In this document: piece after piece, positions 37,196 to 48,610 of the stretch | How the letters are laid out: each line of letters opens with the position of its first letter | Numbering within the stretch: position 1 is the stretch's first letter | Assembly: GCA_023614405.1 (NCBI GenBank) | Contig: CM042687.1 | Span: 67,252,992 to 67,316,991 of the forward strand | Origin: Avena insularis | Lineage: Eukaryota; Streptophyta; Magnoliopsida; Poales; Poaceae | Length of the DNA: 64,000 nt | Reading direction: 5' to 3' | The notes under the pieces: model-generated | The model's input: the letters and a program-made list of their open reading frames with translations, nothing else | Told to the model about the DNA's origin: nothing | Databases searched by the model: none | Position numbers and translations under genes: made by a program

Positions 37196-38525
37196 AATCT
37201 CATCTTTTTGAGCTGGTGTGTAACAATAGGGGCTCATCTTTTTGAGCTGGTGTGTAACAATAGGGGCGAGACTTGACTGGTTGAGCACCTAGAATTAATG
37301 GAATCTGATGATCTTGTTCACAGCGAGGTGGTAGCTTCTTAGGTTCAGAGAAGAGTTCGTGAAATTCCGGTAAGATATCAGCCACCAATGGAGGGAGTGG
37401 TGTGTCATCTACTACCATGTCTTGTGATTGTTGCAAGGCACATATAGTATCAAAATAATTGTTTCCAGTAATTTGAAAAATATGAGTGAGATCTCCTTTA
37501 TGCAACATGCCCTTTACTTTTTGTGCTGTCACTTGCTTGCATTTTGGCTTCCCAGTCTGAGTGCCACGCAAGGTGATATGTCGGGCCTTATGTGTAAACC
37601 TGAGAATCTAGCGTTTCCATTACACCCACATTAGGCTATATTGATCCAATCAATCCTTGCCTAAGATCATACCATAGCAGCTCAAAGCCAATACATTAAC
37701 AGTGTGCTGGAATGTATGGCCTTGGACACTCCACTCGAAATCCTGCACGAAGGAGCGACAGTGTATAGGAGACCCATCAACAATTGTGAACTGAACTGTA
37801 GTCATTGGCTTAGTGTCACACTGTAATTTATCAGTTAATTGCTCACTGACAAAAGATGAAGCACTCCCAGAATCAATCAAGATCAGCAGCAGATGTTTGC
37901 TTACAGCGCCACACAGTCTAATTGTGCACTCTGGTTTGCTTCCTACAGTAGTAGGCACTGATTTATCTTGCAAGGTTTCTTGTTGGACAGCTGCTAACAT
38001 CATGAAATCATCAGGTTCAGATTCATAATCACCACTGTCTTTGGAAAAAGCTGAACTACCCGGCAGAACATCCATCAGTTCCTCAATAACATGTAAGGAC
38101 ACATGCTTTGGACATTTGTGACTACCGACTCTATTTCACTCCACAAACGAAACACAATCCTTTCTAGAGTCCTGCTTTCAGTGTGTCCAACTTCTCCCCC
38201 CATTTTCTAGAGTCCTGCTTCTTGCTATCATCAGTTTTGTTGTTGCTCTTGTCTTTGCTATATTTATCATAGCGATGATTGGGCTTGTAACTTTTTCCAG
38301 TATGAGACTTAGGCAGTGCCTCCAATTCCTCCTCCTACAATAATGCCAACAAACTAGCAGTATCCAGATCAGCATGTAGGTGTAAACGAACTACAGAGCG
38401 TAATTCTGGTTTAAGCCCTTCTATGAATTCATCAACAAAGAAACTCTCATCTAATGCCGCATTATACAGTAACAATTGATGTCTGACGGGGCCTACTTGT
38501 TTTAACGGACGCGACTGTCTATGTT
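37196..38525 (-). pseudogene. G1 gag C-terminus, protease and RT N-terminus
   Basis: On the minus strand: a gag segment (38500-38178) with ALDESFFVDEFIEGLKPEL; then protease (38102-37650) with LIDSGSASSFVSEQL, the D-S-G active site of chromoviruses; then the protease-RT link (37571-37200) ending DHQIPLILGAQPVKSRPYCY, the RT entry motif. A stop lies between protease and RT. A 34-base tandem duplication (two CTCATCTTTTTGAGCTGGTG copies at 37199-37266) disrupts the RT start. Confidence 0.85.
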
Positions 38526-38529
38526 ACAT

Positions 38530-38640
38530 CACATATTAATTTAGTATTTCTATTTTCGTGCCCTTGGTTTGTTAGATGTACTTAGTTTTTCCTAGCCGTT
38601 TAACTTTTCCTCAGTTCCTTCTCTATACCTCATCAAAGAG
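38530..38640. repeat. M1 left terminal inverted repeat
   Basis: Pairs with 47270-47385 in inverse orientation. The outermost few bases (ATATTAATTTA versus ATAAATAG) have diverged, so the exact end is uncertain. Confidence 0.75.
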
Positions 38641-38676
38641 CTTGAACGGCAGCTGCCGTCGGGTTGACCGTTGGCT

Positions 38677-38850
38677 GACGTGTGGGGCCATGCAGCGTGG
38701 GACCATGTGGGGCCAGTTGGTTGGGAACACGTTATGTTGACGTGTGGGGCTGTGCCATGTGGGACCGTGTGGGGCTGGTTGGTTGGGACCGTATTATGAT
38801 GACGTAGGGGATGTAGTTTGAGACCATGTGGGGCATGTTTGGTAGTTACG
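38677..38850. repeat. 62-bp tandem repeat, ~2.8 copies
   Basis: GACGTGTGGGGC-type units begin at 38677, 38739 and 38801, an exact 62-base period, each carrying GGGACC.TGTGGGGC and GTTGGTTGGGA variants. It is subterminal in M1. Confidence 0.85.
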
Positions 38851-39224
38851 TACACACCTCTCGTCTAAATTGGAAGATTTTTTTATTGTTATGATTGGCC
38901 TTTTTAAAAGCTCCTTTTGCCTCTCTCTCACTAATAGTTATGCTTTTTGCCCAAATTGATAGATAATCTAGAGTAGCTTCTCTCTTCATTCATTGTTCCT
39001 TTTGACCTTCATTTTTGTCCAATTTGGTAACAAATCTAGAGCAGCAAATTTAGCCTCAGCATAAATACATTCAGTAAACAAAGAAGATGTAAATAAAGAG
39101 GCTAATATAGGATATATATAGTACGATACTTAATGAGGTTCGATATTTAGGCTGCCCAGCAACAGCAGCGCACAAGTTAAACACAAACAAAACAAAAGAA
39201 GCTGCTTTACAGTAACACAGAAGA

Positions 39225-40329
39225 TCAGTGACACCTCTTGGCCTCCGCCCTCCTGGCCTCCGCCTCCTCCCTCTGGCGCTTCCTCCACTTCTTGCTGCCC
39301 ATTCCCTTGACCTTGGGTTTCTTGGGCTTCATCGGGAGCATGCGACCCTATTTAATGGCCACCTTTTGGAGGTTGCGGAGGTGAAAGCCGAGCGTCTTGT
39401 GCTTGGCTCTAAAGGCATGGATGTTCATAGTCTGGCCGACTTTGGGGTTGCAAGATCTCATGTCCTCGGCATGCGTCATGAGGCAGTTGAAGTTGGTGGC
39501 ACTGAGTCTTCTCTTGTAGAAGGGGCACCTATAGACGTCGCCGGCGAAGTAGGTGTCGTACTTGCCGGGCTTGAGCCTCCTTAGCACCCGACAAGTGTTG
39601 GTGTGCTTTGACTCATCATCACTGAAGACGTTGTTGCTATTCACCTATTGGAAAAAACAGTAGCATGCAATAAGTACATGATTGAGATACCTTTTAATTA
39701 TCGGGATTTATTATTTGCATAAATTAACCAATTGAGATCTCCTGATTATTTGCATAAATTAACCGATTGAGATTCCCCTGATTATTTGCATAAATTAACC
39801 AAGTGGGTTAAATTTCCTAATTCCCAAATCTCAAACAAAATCAAATACTTATCCCAACTATAGATCGGTGCTAGTACTAACTAGGAAATCCCTTAACTAC
39901 AACTCGGAGGACAAATAAAATAGGATTTAAATACGAACGGGGGTATTCATCGAAACACGAGATCTAACAAAAGAGAATTAGCTTATGTAAAAAGATCTAG
40001 CATCCAACGATTGAAAATACGAATAACCGAACCCTAATAACGCACGATCTAGTATACAACGATGGGAATGGGGGAAGAACAAGGGAAGGGGACAAAACCC
40101 TAGTTACCTTCGACCATGGGTCAATGATGCTGGTGATGTAGGGGTTCTCCGGCCAAATGTACTCCTCCTGCTCATAGGGGTCCCAATCGAGCGGTACCTT
40201 CTCGAGAACGGCAGGGGCCTCCTCGCCGGTGGCTATGACGAAAGCGGGGACGGGGGCCTGGATGGGGACGGGGGGCTCCTCGCCGGCAGCCTTGGAGGCG
40301 ATGATGGCCATCGCGCCATTCTTCTCCAT
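39225..40329 (-). CDS. Two-exon zinc-finger-like (zf-XS-like) gene inside M1, with an in-frame stop
   Basis: Exon 1 is 40329-40108 (74 codons from ATG, ending AAG|GTAACT). Exon 2 is 39644-39348, after CAATAG. Phases join to 172 residues ending at TAG 39350-39348. In the same frame a further 40 codons follow to TGA 39227-39225, strongly basic (MKPKKPKVKG, KKWRKRQRE), like a nuclear-localising tail. The TAG therefore probably truncates a longer ancestor. Exon 2 has YRCPFYKRRL, a spaced H in LMTHAED, and FRAKHKTLGFHLRNLQ. This resembles short plant zf-XS-like proteins (CPFC...H, AKHKALG), known to me from memory; the second zinc cysteine is Tyr here. No function is assigned. It may be a captured host gene or a pseudogene. 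Confidence 0.55.
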
Positions 40330-40507
40330 CGCCGATGTGGTTGGAGTTTTCTTGGAGGTTTTAGAAGGTAATGGGACAATGGAGACGATTACCTGAGCGA
40401 GTGAGTGAGTGAGAGTGAGGAGGCGTAGAGGGAGAAGGAGAGAGGGCCTCTAAAAAGGTGAAGGGAAGGGATGCTTCGTTGCACCACCATGCACCACGTA
40501 CGCTACA

Positions 40508-43500
40508 TGTAGCACCCCGGGTAAAACCACTACTAGGAATCGCCCATGTTTATCTTTATGCATCATCATGACATCATGCATACTCCGTCTCTAAAAAATA
40601 TTTTTCTAAACCTTATTTTTTCTCCACAATATTACTCTTCTAATATTCAAACAAAACCCCGGGTCCTCTGAATATTTTTGTTTATCAAAAACTATTTACA
40701 AAAATCTATTAAAAACATAATAAACTAAATAAGAAAAATAAATTTTTTCTAGGGGAGGCCGCCACCGGCCAGGCCCAAAGGCCTGGCTAGTAGAAGCCTA
40801 CCACCCCTGACCAAATCCTAACCCTAACTCTACCTAAACCAAATCCTAACCCTAGATGCCACCCACCTACCGAGCCGCCACTCCTGCGTGCGGCGCACCT
40901 ACTCTCCCCTAGCCGCAGCGCGCGCACACACCAACCACGACCGAATCGGCGCACCCACACATCTCACGCACGCAGCCCCGCTTCCGGTCACACCCTGCTG
41001 ACCAACTTTCCCCTCGCCACGACCCACCCCGTCCCGTACGGTAACGTGGCCCGCTCCCCACACGTACACGGCAATTTGGCCAGAAATAACCCCTATAAAT
41101 AATAAATTCATGAAATGAACTCTGCCGAAAACAAATTCACTGGAATAACCCTTTTTTCAATGCCATACATGGTGGCACAGGACCCTTAAAAGCAACGCCA
41201 TTGCCCATGGCGCCGTGCACCTGCCAGCGTGACTCGCCCGTGGCCTCGTGGGCCCCGGTTCCGTTAGTGCAGCGCCACATCTCATGGCGCCGCACTGTGT
41301 AATGCAACACCACATCGCGTGGCGCCGCACATTAGGGCTAGTAAAACGCGCGCCACCGACCCTGCCCTGACCCACACGTACACGACCGTCCACCCCACGC
41401 TCGCTCTCTCATGGACCCCACCCGTGACACACCCAGCTCCTCATGTTCCTCTCCCTCCGATGCCTCTCCCGAACCCCGGCCTCGCTCCTGCGCCCTCCTG
41501 GCGCCGCCGCCATCCCCGCATCTAGTAGCGGCCGCCAGCGAGATCCTCCGCCCCATGCACGCCCTCCTTTGCGTCCTCATCCCCGTGCCGCGTCCAGCTA
41601 CCGCCCGTGACACAGTGCTCCGCCGTCCCGTGTGAGTGCCATCGTCGCTCTTCCACACCCATGTATCGCCCGCTTGCTTCACCCTAGCAAGCCGCCACCG
41701 CCCAGCTGCGTCCCCTCCTCAAGACCCTCACCCGCGAGCCTCTCCACCTGGCAGCACCTCTACCCAAGCCGCCCCGCCTTCCTCTCAGGTCATCACGGCC
41801 TGTTCTCCTCCGCTCACCGTAGTGTCCGCCGTCATCGACCTCCACCATGCCAGGCTCCCCACCGCCGCGGTTCTTCGTCCCCGCCTCCTCGTCACCAACC
41901 CTGGTTGCGTCGCCCTTGCCGATGTACCTGGACTGTTGTTCATCTGCCACCCCGCGAGCGTCCTCGGCCCGTCTAGGTCATCCGCGTCACGATCCACTTC
42001 AACCCCGGGTTCCCCACTGCTAGTGGTGGTGTCCCTATGGTGACCCTCACGTGCGAGGTTCTCACACAGGAACTCGACCTTGATGTGTTCGGCCCTCTGT
42101 TCATTTGTTGGTGCTTGGTGGAATTGGGGATGTGTAGTGCTATTTGTGTTGCTAAGAAGGGCAGGCCATGACGCCACCGACCGTGTGTGTAACCCCAAGA
42201 CCGTCTCTGGTGATCTCCGGTACGACAGCAACCACCAAGGACTTCCCGGAGAGGAACCGACGCTGATTTTCGGAGCCGACAAGATCTTCACGTCGACAAG
42301 GCATCAAGTTTTCCCCGTCCACAAGACCGTCTGATGACGATGTTTTTGAAGAATGTACATGGCATACCCCGATGACCCCGACGCCGTTTCTAAGTTCGCC
42401 ACCTGTGAATAAGGAAAAAACATCAAGACCTTCATCATGGACGCCAAGATCGCCCACACGGAAAACAGACCCGTGCTCGGAGTCCGAAGATCGAGACCAA
42501 ACCCAAACCCCATCGAACCCAAGATCTCCGAACCCCCATGTGTGATCCCGATCCTATAGCCCTATTTTACAAATGCTATATCTACTTGTTGCATATGAAC
42601 CATTCATACTCGCGTACATATTGTGGTTGTTTGGGGGCATTATGCTGATTCACCTAATAATTAAATATGGAGACCGTATGCTGGCTTTTCTAGCCTTATA
42701 TTGGCTCCATTTAAAATTGTGTAGAAAACCGATGCTATGTTTTTACCTTGAAAACATTTAAATTTGGGGTATCTAAACAACATGAACCATCTAGTTAATT
42801 GTCGGGACCTCAGTTTTGCTTAATATTGCCTAATTGCATCGCATCTTTGCCATGTCACGCATTGCATATGCATCATGCCCGATCTTCTGCCGTAATATTA
42901 AATAGTGCATCCGGTGTTTCTTCTAGTGCTTTGCGTCTTCACGGATTATGCCGATGAGTTGATGTGAGTGCCGACCCGATCTTTGGATGAACCTTCGGCA
43001 ATGTTTTTAGGCGAGCATTCTCCCTCTTTCTACCTATTTTGTTTATATATTCTTTACTTCCTCCTATTGATCTATTACTATCTGTATTGTGATGCTTTAG
43101 ATTCCATGCACTAGTTATATTCCTTGCAGCCTCTATATTGCCTTGGACACCTCCTATTGCCTATTGATTGATAGACAGTCGGCCTTGCGAGTCGTAGTTG
43201 CTTGCTCAGGTGCTGTTTCGCATCGTCGATGTTCCACCATTGTTGGGTGGTTGGCACATGCTTAATGGTGGAGATGATCATGGCTTTAATTAGCGTTTAA
43301 TAACTAATATTTAAAGTAGGTAAATGATGCAGAGGCACCGGTAGGTAATAGACAATATTTGGTTTTTAACCGCCCACTTGTGTCCACCTAGGACCCGAGT
43401 TCTTGACACATGTTCCGAGATCGAGCGCGCTAACCACAGGTGGGGTGTGTGAGCACCCCCATCGATTTAGTACCTGATTTCAAAGTACTGTATTGGAGCC

Positions 43501-44691
43501 CACAAACTAGTTTGGGGCTTTATTACTATCCTGTAATTATGCCATGCTTTACTGCTTTATTTACTATAGCGCGTGGAGCGTCTATACTATTTAGAAACCA
43601 TGTGCCACATTTTTGCTGTATCGACAAGGCCAGTCACACTTTCGGATTCCCACTCATTTATAGCCGTTGCCACACACCCTGGGTCCATCGCGGAGCCAGC
43701 CGACTTTATAGCAGGTAGCTTAGCGGGGTGGCCCCCATGTGCTTGCTTTGTGTCTGGGAAAACGTCGTGTCTGAAACCCGTCGACATACCGTTGGGTGTA
43801 TGTTTTGTGATATTGGACCTACCTGATCTGATAACAAGGGTATAGGTGCGTGTGGAAACTTTGGTGCACCCCTGTAGGGTTTAATCTTTTCGAAAAGCCG
43901 TGTCCGCGGTTATGGACGACTTGGAGCATAGTTCTCGATCATAGACAACTATAACTAAAGTTTACTGTTATAATTTGACTTGTATTTGATATGACTAGTA
44001 AGCTGGATAACCACCATGGAAAGAATGAATAAAACTGCCAACTGTGTGAGATTCCTCGGCAGGACTTTCCCGTTTGGTCACGAGGGGGAAATACCTGGAT
44101 GGGTATGTTTGGTGGTAATATGAGCTTGGTTCTGAATAGGCCCTTCTTATCCCTCTCTGATAGCCTATAGTTATATCGAGTCTCTATAGGTTATTCAGTG
44201 CATGTTGCGCTACCTCTTTAGTCCACCATACCTATGTAGGCGAGAGCCGCCGAATTCTAAGACTCGCCGTGTACTGGCCTCAGTACTGACCGATCTATTT
44301 TTCCTTTGCCCTTTGCCTGCACCCCTTTTTGTTTAAGCAGGTTTGTGATCAATGTCGTTAGCAGGGTTACCCTCCCGGCTTGTCCTGGGCAGGGTTATGG
44401 ACGCCATTGGTTATTCTTCAGGGCTCTTAGTCCCATTTGCTTCTTATCCGTACTCGGATGTTGTATAGTTTTTAATGTGATTTGGATCTTTGTACCATAT
44501 ATCTGTATTCTTGACTCATGGAGTCATTTTTGTATATATATATTTATGGGTTCCACAATGGACCATTGTGTAATGATATTACTTCATTTGCCACCTGCAC
44601 GGAAGTTCCTGGTGGGCACCTTTGAATCGTTTCTATGCAGGTTTGCCGGAAATCGCTAAAACTTGCATAGGACCGATCTGAGGGTGTTACA
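40508..44691 (+). mobile_element. S2: solo LTR of an L1-related family, opposite orientation
   Basis: 4,184 bp, starting TGTAGCACCCCGGGTAAAACC and ending GAGGGTGTTACA. These are the same termini as L1 LTRs but on the + strand. Flanks CTACA (40503-40507) and CTATA (44692-44696) fit an aged 5-bp duplication. The last ~1.9 kb (42.8-44.69 kb) aligns well with L1 LTR sequence. The middle (41.1-42.5 kb) is GC-rich and much diverged or replaced. No internal domain or second LTR is present. Confidence 0.85.
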
Positions 44692-44696
44692 CTATA

Positions 44697-45561
44697 ACAC
44701 CGTGCATGGCCACACGCATCCGCTACCGCCCCATGCATCATGACACGCTTACTATGCATCATGTTTTTCCCTTCTGTCCAACCCCATCGACTTAGGTGTA
44801 TACCCTCGAGTGTAACACTGACAATTAGGTTGTATTCAGTTTTGCCCTCCAGCACTAACACTTTCGCGTGTAATATACTCAGTTTTACCCTTCGGTGGCT
44901 GGTCAACAGAGAGTCAATGAATGGGTTTTAGCAAGCTAATTGAGTCATTTTATGCATGACAAATTTAAAAAGATCAAAATGTAGTGGCACCTATCCATTG
45001 AGTCTTCTTATGTGACCTGCCACCATAAGAAACATATAGAAATCAAGTTTTAACCTAAATCACCAATTCTCAAATCACCTACTATCTATGAAGGTTCATA
45101 GCTTTCTACTCAAGCCTCTTTCAAAAACATCCCTCCCAAAAACATAGTTTGTCTAAATGACGCAATAATTGGCATACTCATGTATATTTGAATTGCAAAT
45201 AATTTGATGTATGCCAAGATGTATTTTATTGTATAAAATACGCATTTTCCATTTTTAAATCTATTTATATTTTCTATTTGAATCCCTTTTTCAGTTTTCC
45301 CTTGGTTTTTAGTTCTACTCAGTTTTCCCCTCTCTCTTGGTCACAAAATCTCACACATGTGCTCATTTTGGCTGCTACACTCTGATTGGTCAAGACAGTT
45401 GGCACTCGGATCATGCCCACCAACCGTTCATCCTCTGTGATCTAGCGGACAGGATAATCCCTATATCTGTCAGGTGCCACCCCTCTATCTATGCAAAATA
45501 ACGAGTTTTCCACCAGTACTTTAACACCATAAACAAAGGAATTTGAATATAATTTGAAGGG
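44697..45561. other. M1 interior, no gene seen
   Basis: Mostly AT-rich sequence without recognisable coding or repeat structure between S2 and the 122-bp array. Confidence 0.5.
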
Positions 45562-46590
45562 AAAGTGTTCAAAGGTGTATAATTTTTGTATATGCAAGTT
45601 TATGCATTACATTTCACTCTGAAAATGATAATCTCTCAAGATTTTCTAGCACAACATTATCAAGTATTAAGTGCAATTTTAAAGTGTTCAAAGATGTATA
45701 ATTTTCATATATGCAAGTTTATGCATTACATTTCACTCTATGAAACTGATAATCTCTCAAGATTTTGTTAGCACAACATTATCATGTCCTAAGTGCGATT
45801 TCAAAGTGTTCAAAGGTGTATAATTTTTGTATATGCAAGTTTATGCATTACATTCCACTCTATGAAAATGATAATCTCTCAATATTTTCTTAGCACAACA
45901 TTATCACGTATTAAGTGCGATTTCAAAGAGTTCAAAGGTGTATAATGTTTGTATATGCAATTTTATGAATTATATTTCAATCTATGAAAATGATAATCTC
46001 TTAAGATTTTCTTAGCACAACATTATCATGTCCTAAATGTGATTTCAAAGTGTTCAAAGGTGTATAATTTTTGTATATGCAAGTTTATGCATTACATTCC
46101 ACTCTATGAAAATTATAATCTCTCAATATTTTCCTACCACATCATTATGATGTCCTAAGTGCGACTTCACGGTGTTTAAAGGTGTATAATTTTCATATAT
46201 CCAAGTTTATGCATTATATTTCACTCTATGAAAATGATAAACTCTCAAGATATTCTTATCATGACATTATCATGTCCTAAGTGCGATTTCACAGTGTTCA
46301 AAGGTGTATAATTTTCGTATATCCAAGTTTATGCATTATATTTCACTCTATGAAAATGATAAACTCTCAAGCTTTTCTTAGAACAACATTATCATGTCCT
46401 ATAAGTGTGATTTCATAGTGTTCAAAGGTTTATAATTTTCGTATATGCACAAGACATAAAGATTTTAGTTTAGGGGTCCCTTTAGTTTATGCATTATTTT
46501 TCATGCTCTAAAAATGGTAAACTCTCAAGATTTTCTTAGAACAACATTATCATGTCCAAATTGTAGTTTGAAGGTGTTTGAGAGTTGTGT
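45562..46590. repeat. 122-bp tandem array, about 8 copies
   Basis: The start of the unit (AAAGTGTTCAAAGGTGTATA) occurs at 45562, 45681, 45803, 45925, 46047, 46169, 46291 and 46415. Spacing is 119, 122, 122, 122, 122, 122 and 124. Each unit includes TATGCAAGTTTATGCATTA and AACATTATCATGTCC. The last unit carries an insertion (46445-46490). The array is AT-rich, noncoding and within M1. Confidence 0.93.
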
Positions 46591-47269
46591 CAATTATAAA
46601 CTCTTTTTTACATTAAGAGTTGTATAATTTTTTTAATTTGAAAGTGTTCAAGAGTTGTGTCATTTTCTTATTTTTTATACTTCCATCTCCCTATATCTTA
46701 AAGTTTGAATTTAACCTCATAGATTCACTTGATTGAAATAGAGACACTAACCCGATAAACAAATTAAATCATCGAAACGGCTCCTCTATCAGCTGCATTC
46801 TCCATAGCAAGCGTGCGCCCAATTGAGCTCCCGAGTTGCGCCAACTGATTGTCCACATCAAGCGCCCCCTCTAATCGGAACAATTTGGTGCGAGATCTAA
46901 CAGTCCCTGCACACGGTTGCCATTGTCATCCTTCATACAGGTCAACAGGACGACACCATACTGCGGCCAAGACGAACAGGAGGCCAAAGTGAAGCTATAC
47001 ATAGGGCCACCATCCCCGGAGATGGGCCACCATCGCTGGAGAAGAAGAAACGGGAGGAAACGACATGGGTGTGGGCGCGGGGCTGGCTCGGGGTCCCATC
47101 TTGCAACGCCAACCTAGGTAAGTTGTGGGTCCGACGCTCACGTGGATAAATTGTGGGTACCATGCTGATCTAGATATGTGGAGAGAGGTGTCCACTACAA
47201 GACCCGACTAAACGCGGCCCCACTTGTCACCACATAACGGCAAGGCTAATGGACAACAAGTTTCAGACC
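46591..47269. other. M1 interior toward the right TIR, no gene seen
   Basis: Unique-looking sequence. A small GC-rich patch (46.9-47.2 kb) has 66-73-residue frames on both strands without any known motif. Confidence 0.5.
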
Positions 47270-47385
47270 GTGTGAGAGTTTTGGAGAAGGAGTTGGGAAA
47301 AAGTAAGAAAATTTAAGCGGCTGGGGAAAAGTGAGTACAACTAACAAACCAAGGGCACAAAAATAGAAATACCTATTTATTTTTG
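47270..47385. repeat. M1 right terminal inverted repeat
   Basis: Inverse of 38530-38640. The G1 gag frame (KVEEWGEMCRLVHENF on the minus strand) begins immediately outside it. Confidence 0.75.
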
Positions 47386-48339
47386 CTGAAATTTTCATGA
47401 ACTAAGCGACACATTTCGCCCCATTCCTCTACCTTGACTTTGTCGTCTACATTATGCAACTAGAGGGCGGCTGTGCCTTTGAAATTTAGAGGCATAACGC
47501 ATGCGTAAGGCTGGTGATACATGATGTAACTCAAAATAAGTCTCACACTCCTACCGCCAGAGCTTGGGATTTTACCCTTCAAATTTAGGGAAATTCATCT
47601 TAGGACTAGAATGACTACCAGACTGACCACGACCATCATGACGCATGTATTGATCATCATAATCAGCTAATGCATAATTCTAAGGCATGCCACATTGGGT
47701 ACGCTGGATGGAAGCAGTAACTGTGCCCGTGGCATGTTGAAGGTCTCTGAGGAGACCAGGAGCATCACCACGGCGAAGATGTGCATCACCATGGTCAACT
47801 AACCCGAAGACCCGACTCAACGCAGATGGGCGCGCTGATGCGACTTCCCGATAGGATGAAGATGCAGGGTGTTGGTGTGGTGCGCCCTGAGTATCGGCAA
47901 CGCGAGGAAGATCCATAGCCGCAGCCACTACCGTGGTGCTCGCCGTAGTGTGTGGTTGCACCACATTCGTGGGATACGCCTCTAGCGCATCTGCACGCTC
48001 CGACTTGGTGGCGAGCTGCTCCTAGAGTCCGTCCACCTTGATGTTTATGGCCCTCATGCGATTCAAGCCTGCTTGATCATTGCCTCCAATCAAGCGTTCT
48101 GCGCCGCGAGATCCCCCATGGACTGAGATAGGGCCCGGTCAGCCTGAGCTTGATTTCATCGGAGAGCCAGCGCAAACACGACCCCAAAAAAAAATTCACC
48201 AATCGTGGGCGTCCTGAAGGAACTTTGTGCAAATCCACTAGAGATCTGCCACCCAAACAATCAGGATAAAAAATTTCTCATGAATTTGTTTGCCCGGTCG
48301 TCGATCCGCAGCGGCGAAATTTTGGATCCTGATACCAAA
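47386..48339 (-). pseudogene. G1 gag N-terminal and capsid region, with primer site
   Basis: Read on the minus strand from 48339: the primer site TGGTATCAGGATCC, then a leader, then a broken gag. Recognisable parts are a frame at 47964-47680 and the capsid-like PLNFKGTAAL, stop, LHNVDDKVKVEEWGEMC, ending at the M1 insertion. The gag continues beyond M1 at ~38500 (PLKQVGPVRHQL). Several stops are present. Confidence 0.8.
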
Positions 48340-48610
48340 TGTAACAATCATCGATGTCTCTTCTCAATTCACAACATAAGTTGAATGCAGGAAGGGGATT
48401 CGGGGGAGGAAATATAGGTTTGAGGAGAGACGGAAGCGACAAGATGCTAGAGAAAGAGTTCTGCTTAGAATTGAGTCATACAACATATCCCCACGACGCA
48501 CGCACACACTCCTTTTAATCTGTCAACATTGTCCACCTGGGCAGTTTTGTACTTTCCGCGTCTTGTTCACCAATCAACAGGTGCCACGTTGTCATGTCTT
48601 GGTCATGACA
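48340..48610 (-). repeat. G1 5' LTR
   Basis: 271 bp with TG...CA ends, roughly 80% identical to 11453-11729 by eye. Confidence 0.9.

Larger units (their letters stand above)
38530..47385. mobile_element. M1: long-TIR, Mutator-like DNA transposon carrying a gene
   Basis: The left end (GTATTTCTATTTTCGTGCCC, then TTGGTTTGTTAG, AGCCGTTTAACTTTTCC) recurs in inverse at 47270-47385 (reverse complement GTATTTCTATTTTTGTGCCC, TTGGTTTGTTAG, AGCCGCTTAAATTTTC). Similarity runs at least ~110 bp and perhaps ~170 bp. It interrupts the G1 gag frame, which resumes on both sides. No transposase was found. Long TIRs with a captured gene fit a Pack-MULE-like element. The target duplication could not be resolved. 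Confidence 0.75.
11453..48610 (-). mobile_element. G1: Ty3/gypsy chromovirus-type retrotransposon, expanded by nested insertions
   Basis: Two LTRs in the same orientation bound it (11453-11729 and 48340-48610, minus sense TGTCATGAC...TTGTTACA). Just inside the right LTR the minus strand reads TGGTATCAGGATCC, an initiator-methionine-tRNA primer site. Just inside the left LTR the minus strand has a GGGGAGGGGAA polypurine tract. Read on the minus strand, its own fragments lie in order: gag, protease, N-terminal RT, [gap], RNase H, integrase, chromodomain-like tail. Flanks CGTAT and CACAT could be a decayed target duplication. Short LTRs, Met primer site and chromodomain suggest a Reina-like chromovirus. 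Inserted DNA makes up most of the 37 kb. Confidence 0.88.

Noticed and set aside
41338..42300. Several GC-rich proline/serine frames on both strands
   Set aside because: They lie in the GC-rich centre of solo LTR S2, overlap in many frames, and show no domain.
45562..46590. Regular repeat array as a possible CRISPR
   Set aside because: Units are contiguous with no unique spacers, and the window is clearly a plant genome.
38530..47385. Reading M1 as a Helitron
   Set aside because: Both ends form a long inverted repeat, which Helitrons lack, and no CTRR end with a hairpin was seen.
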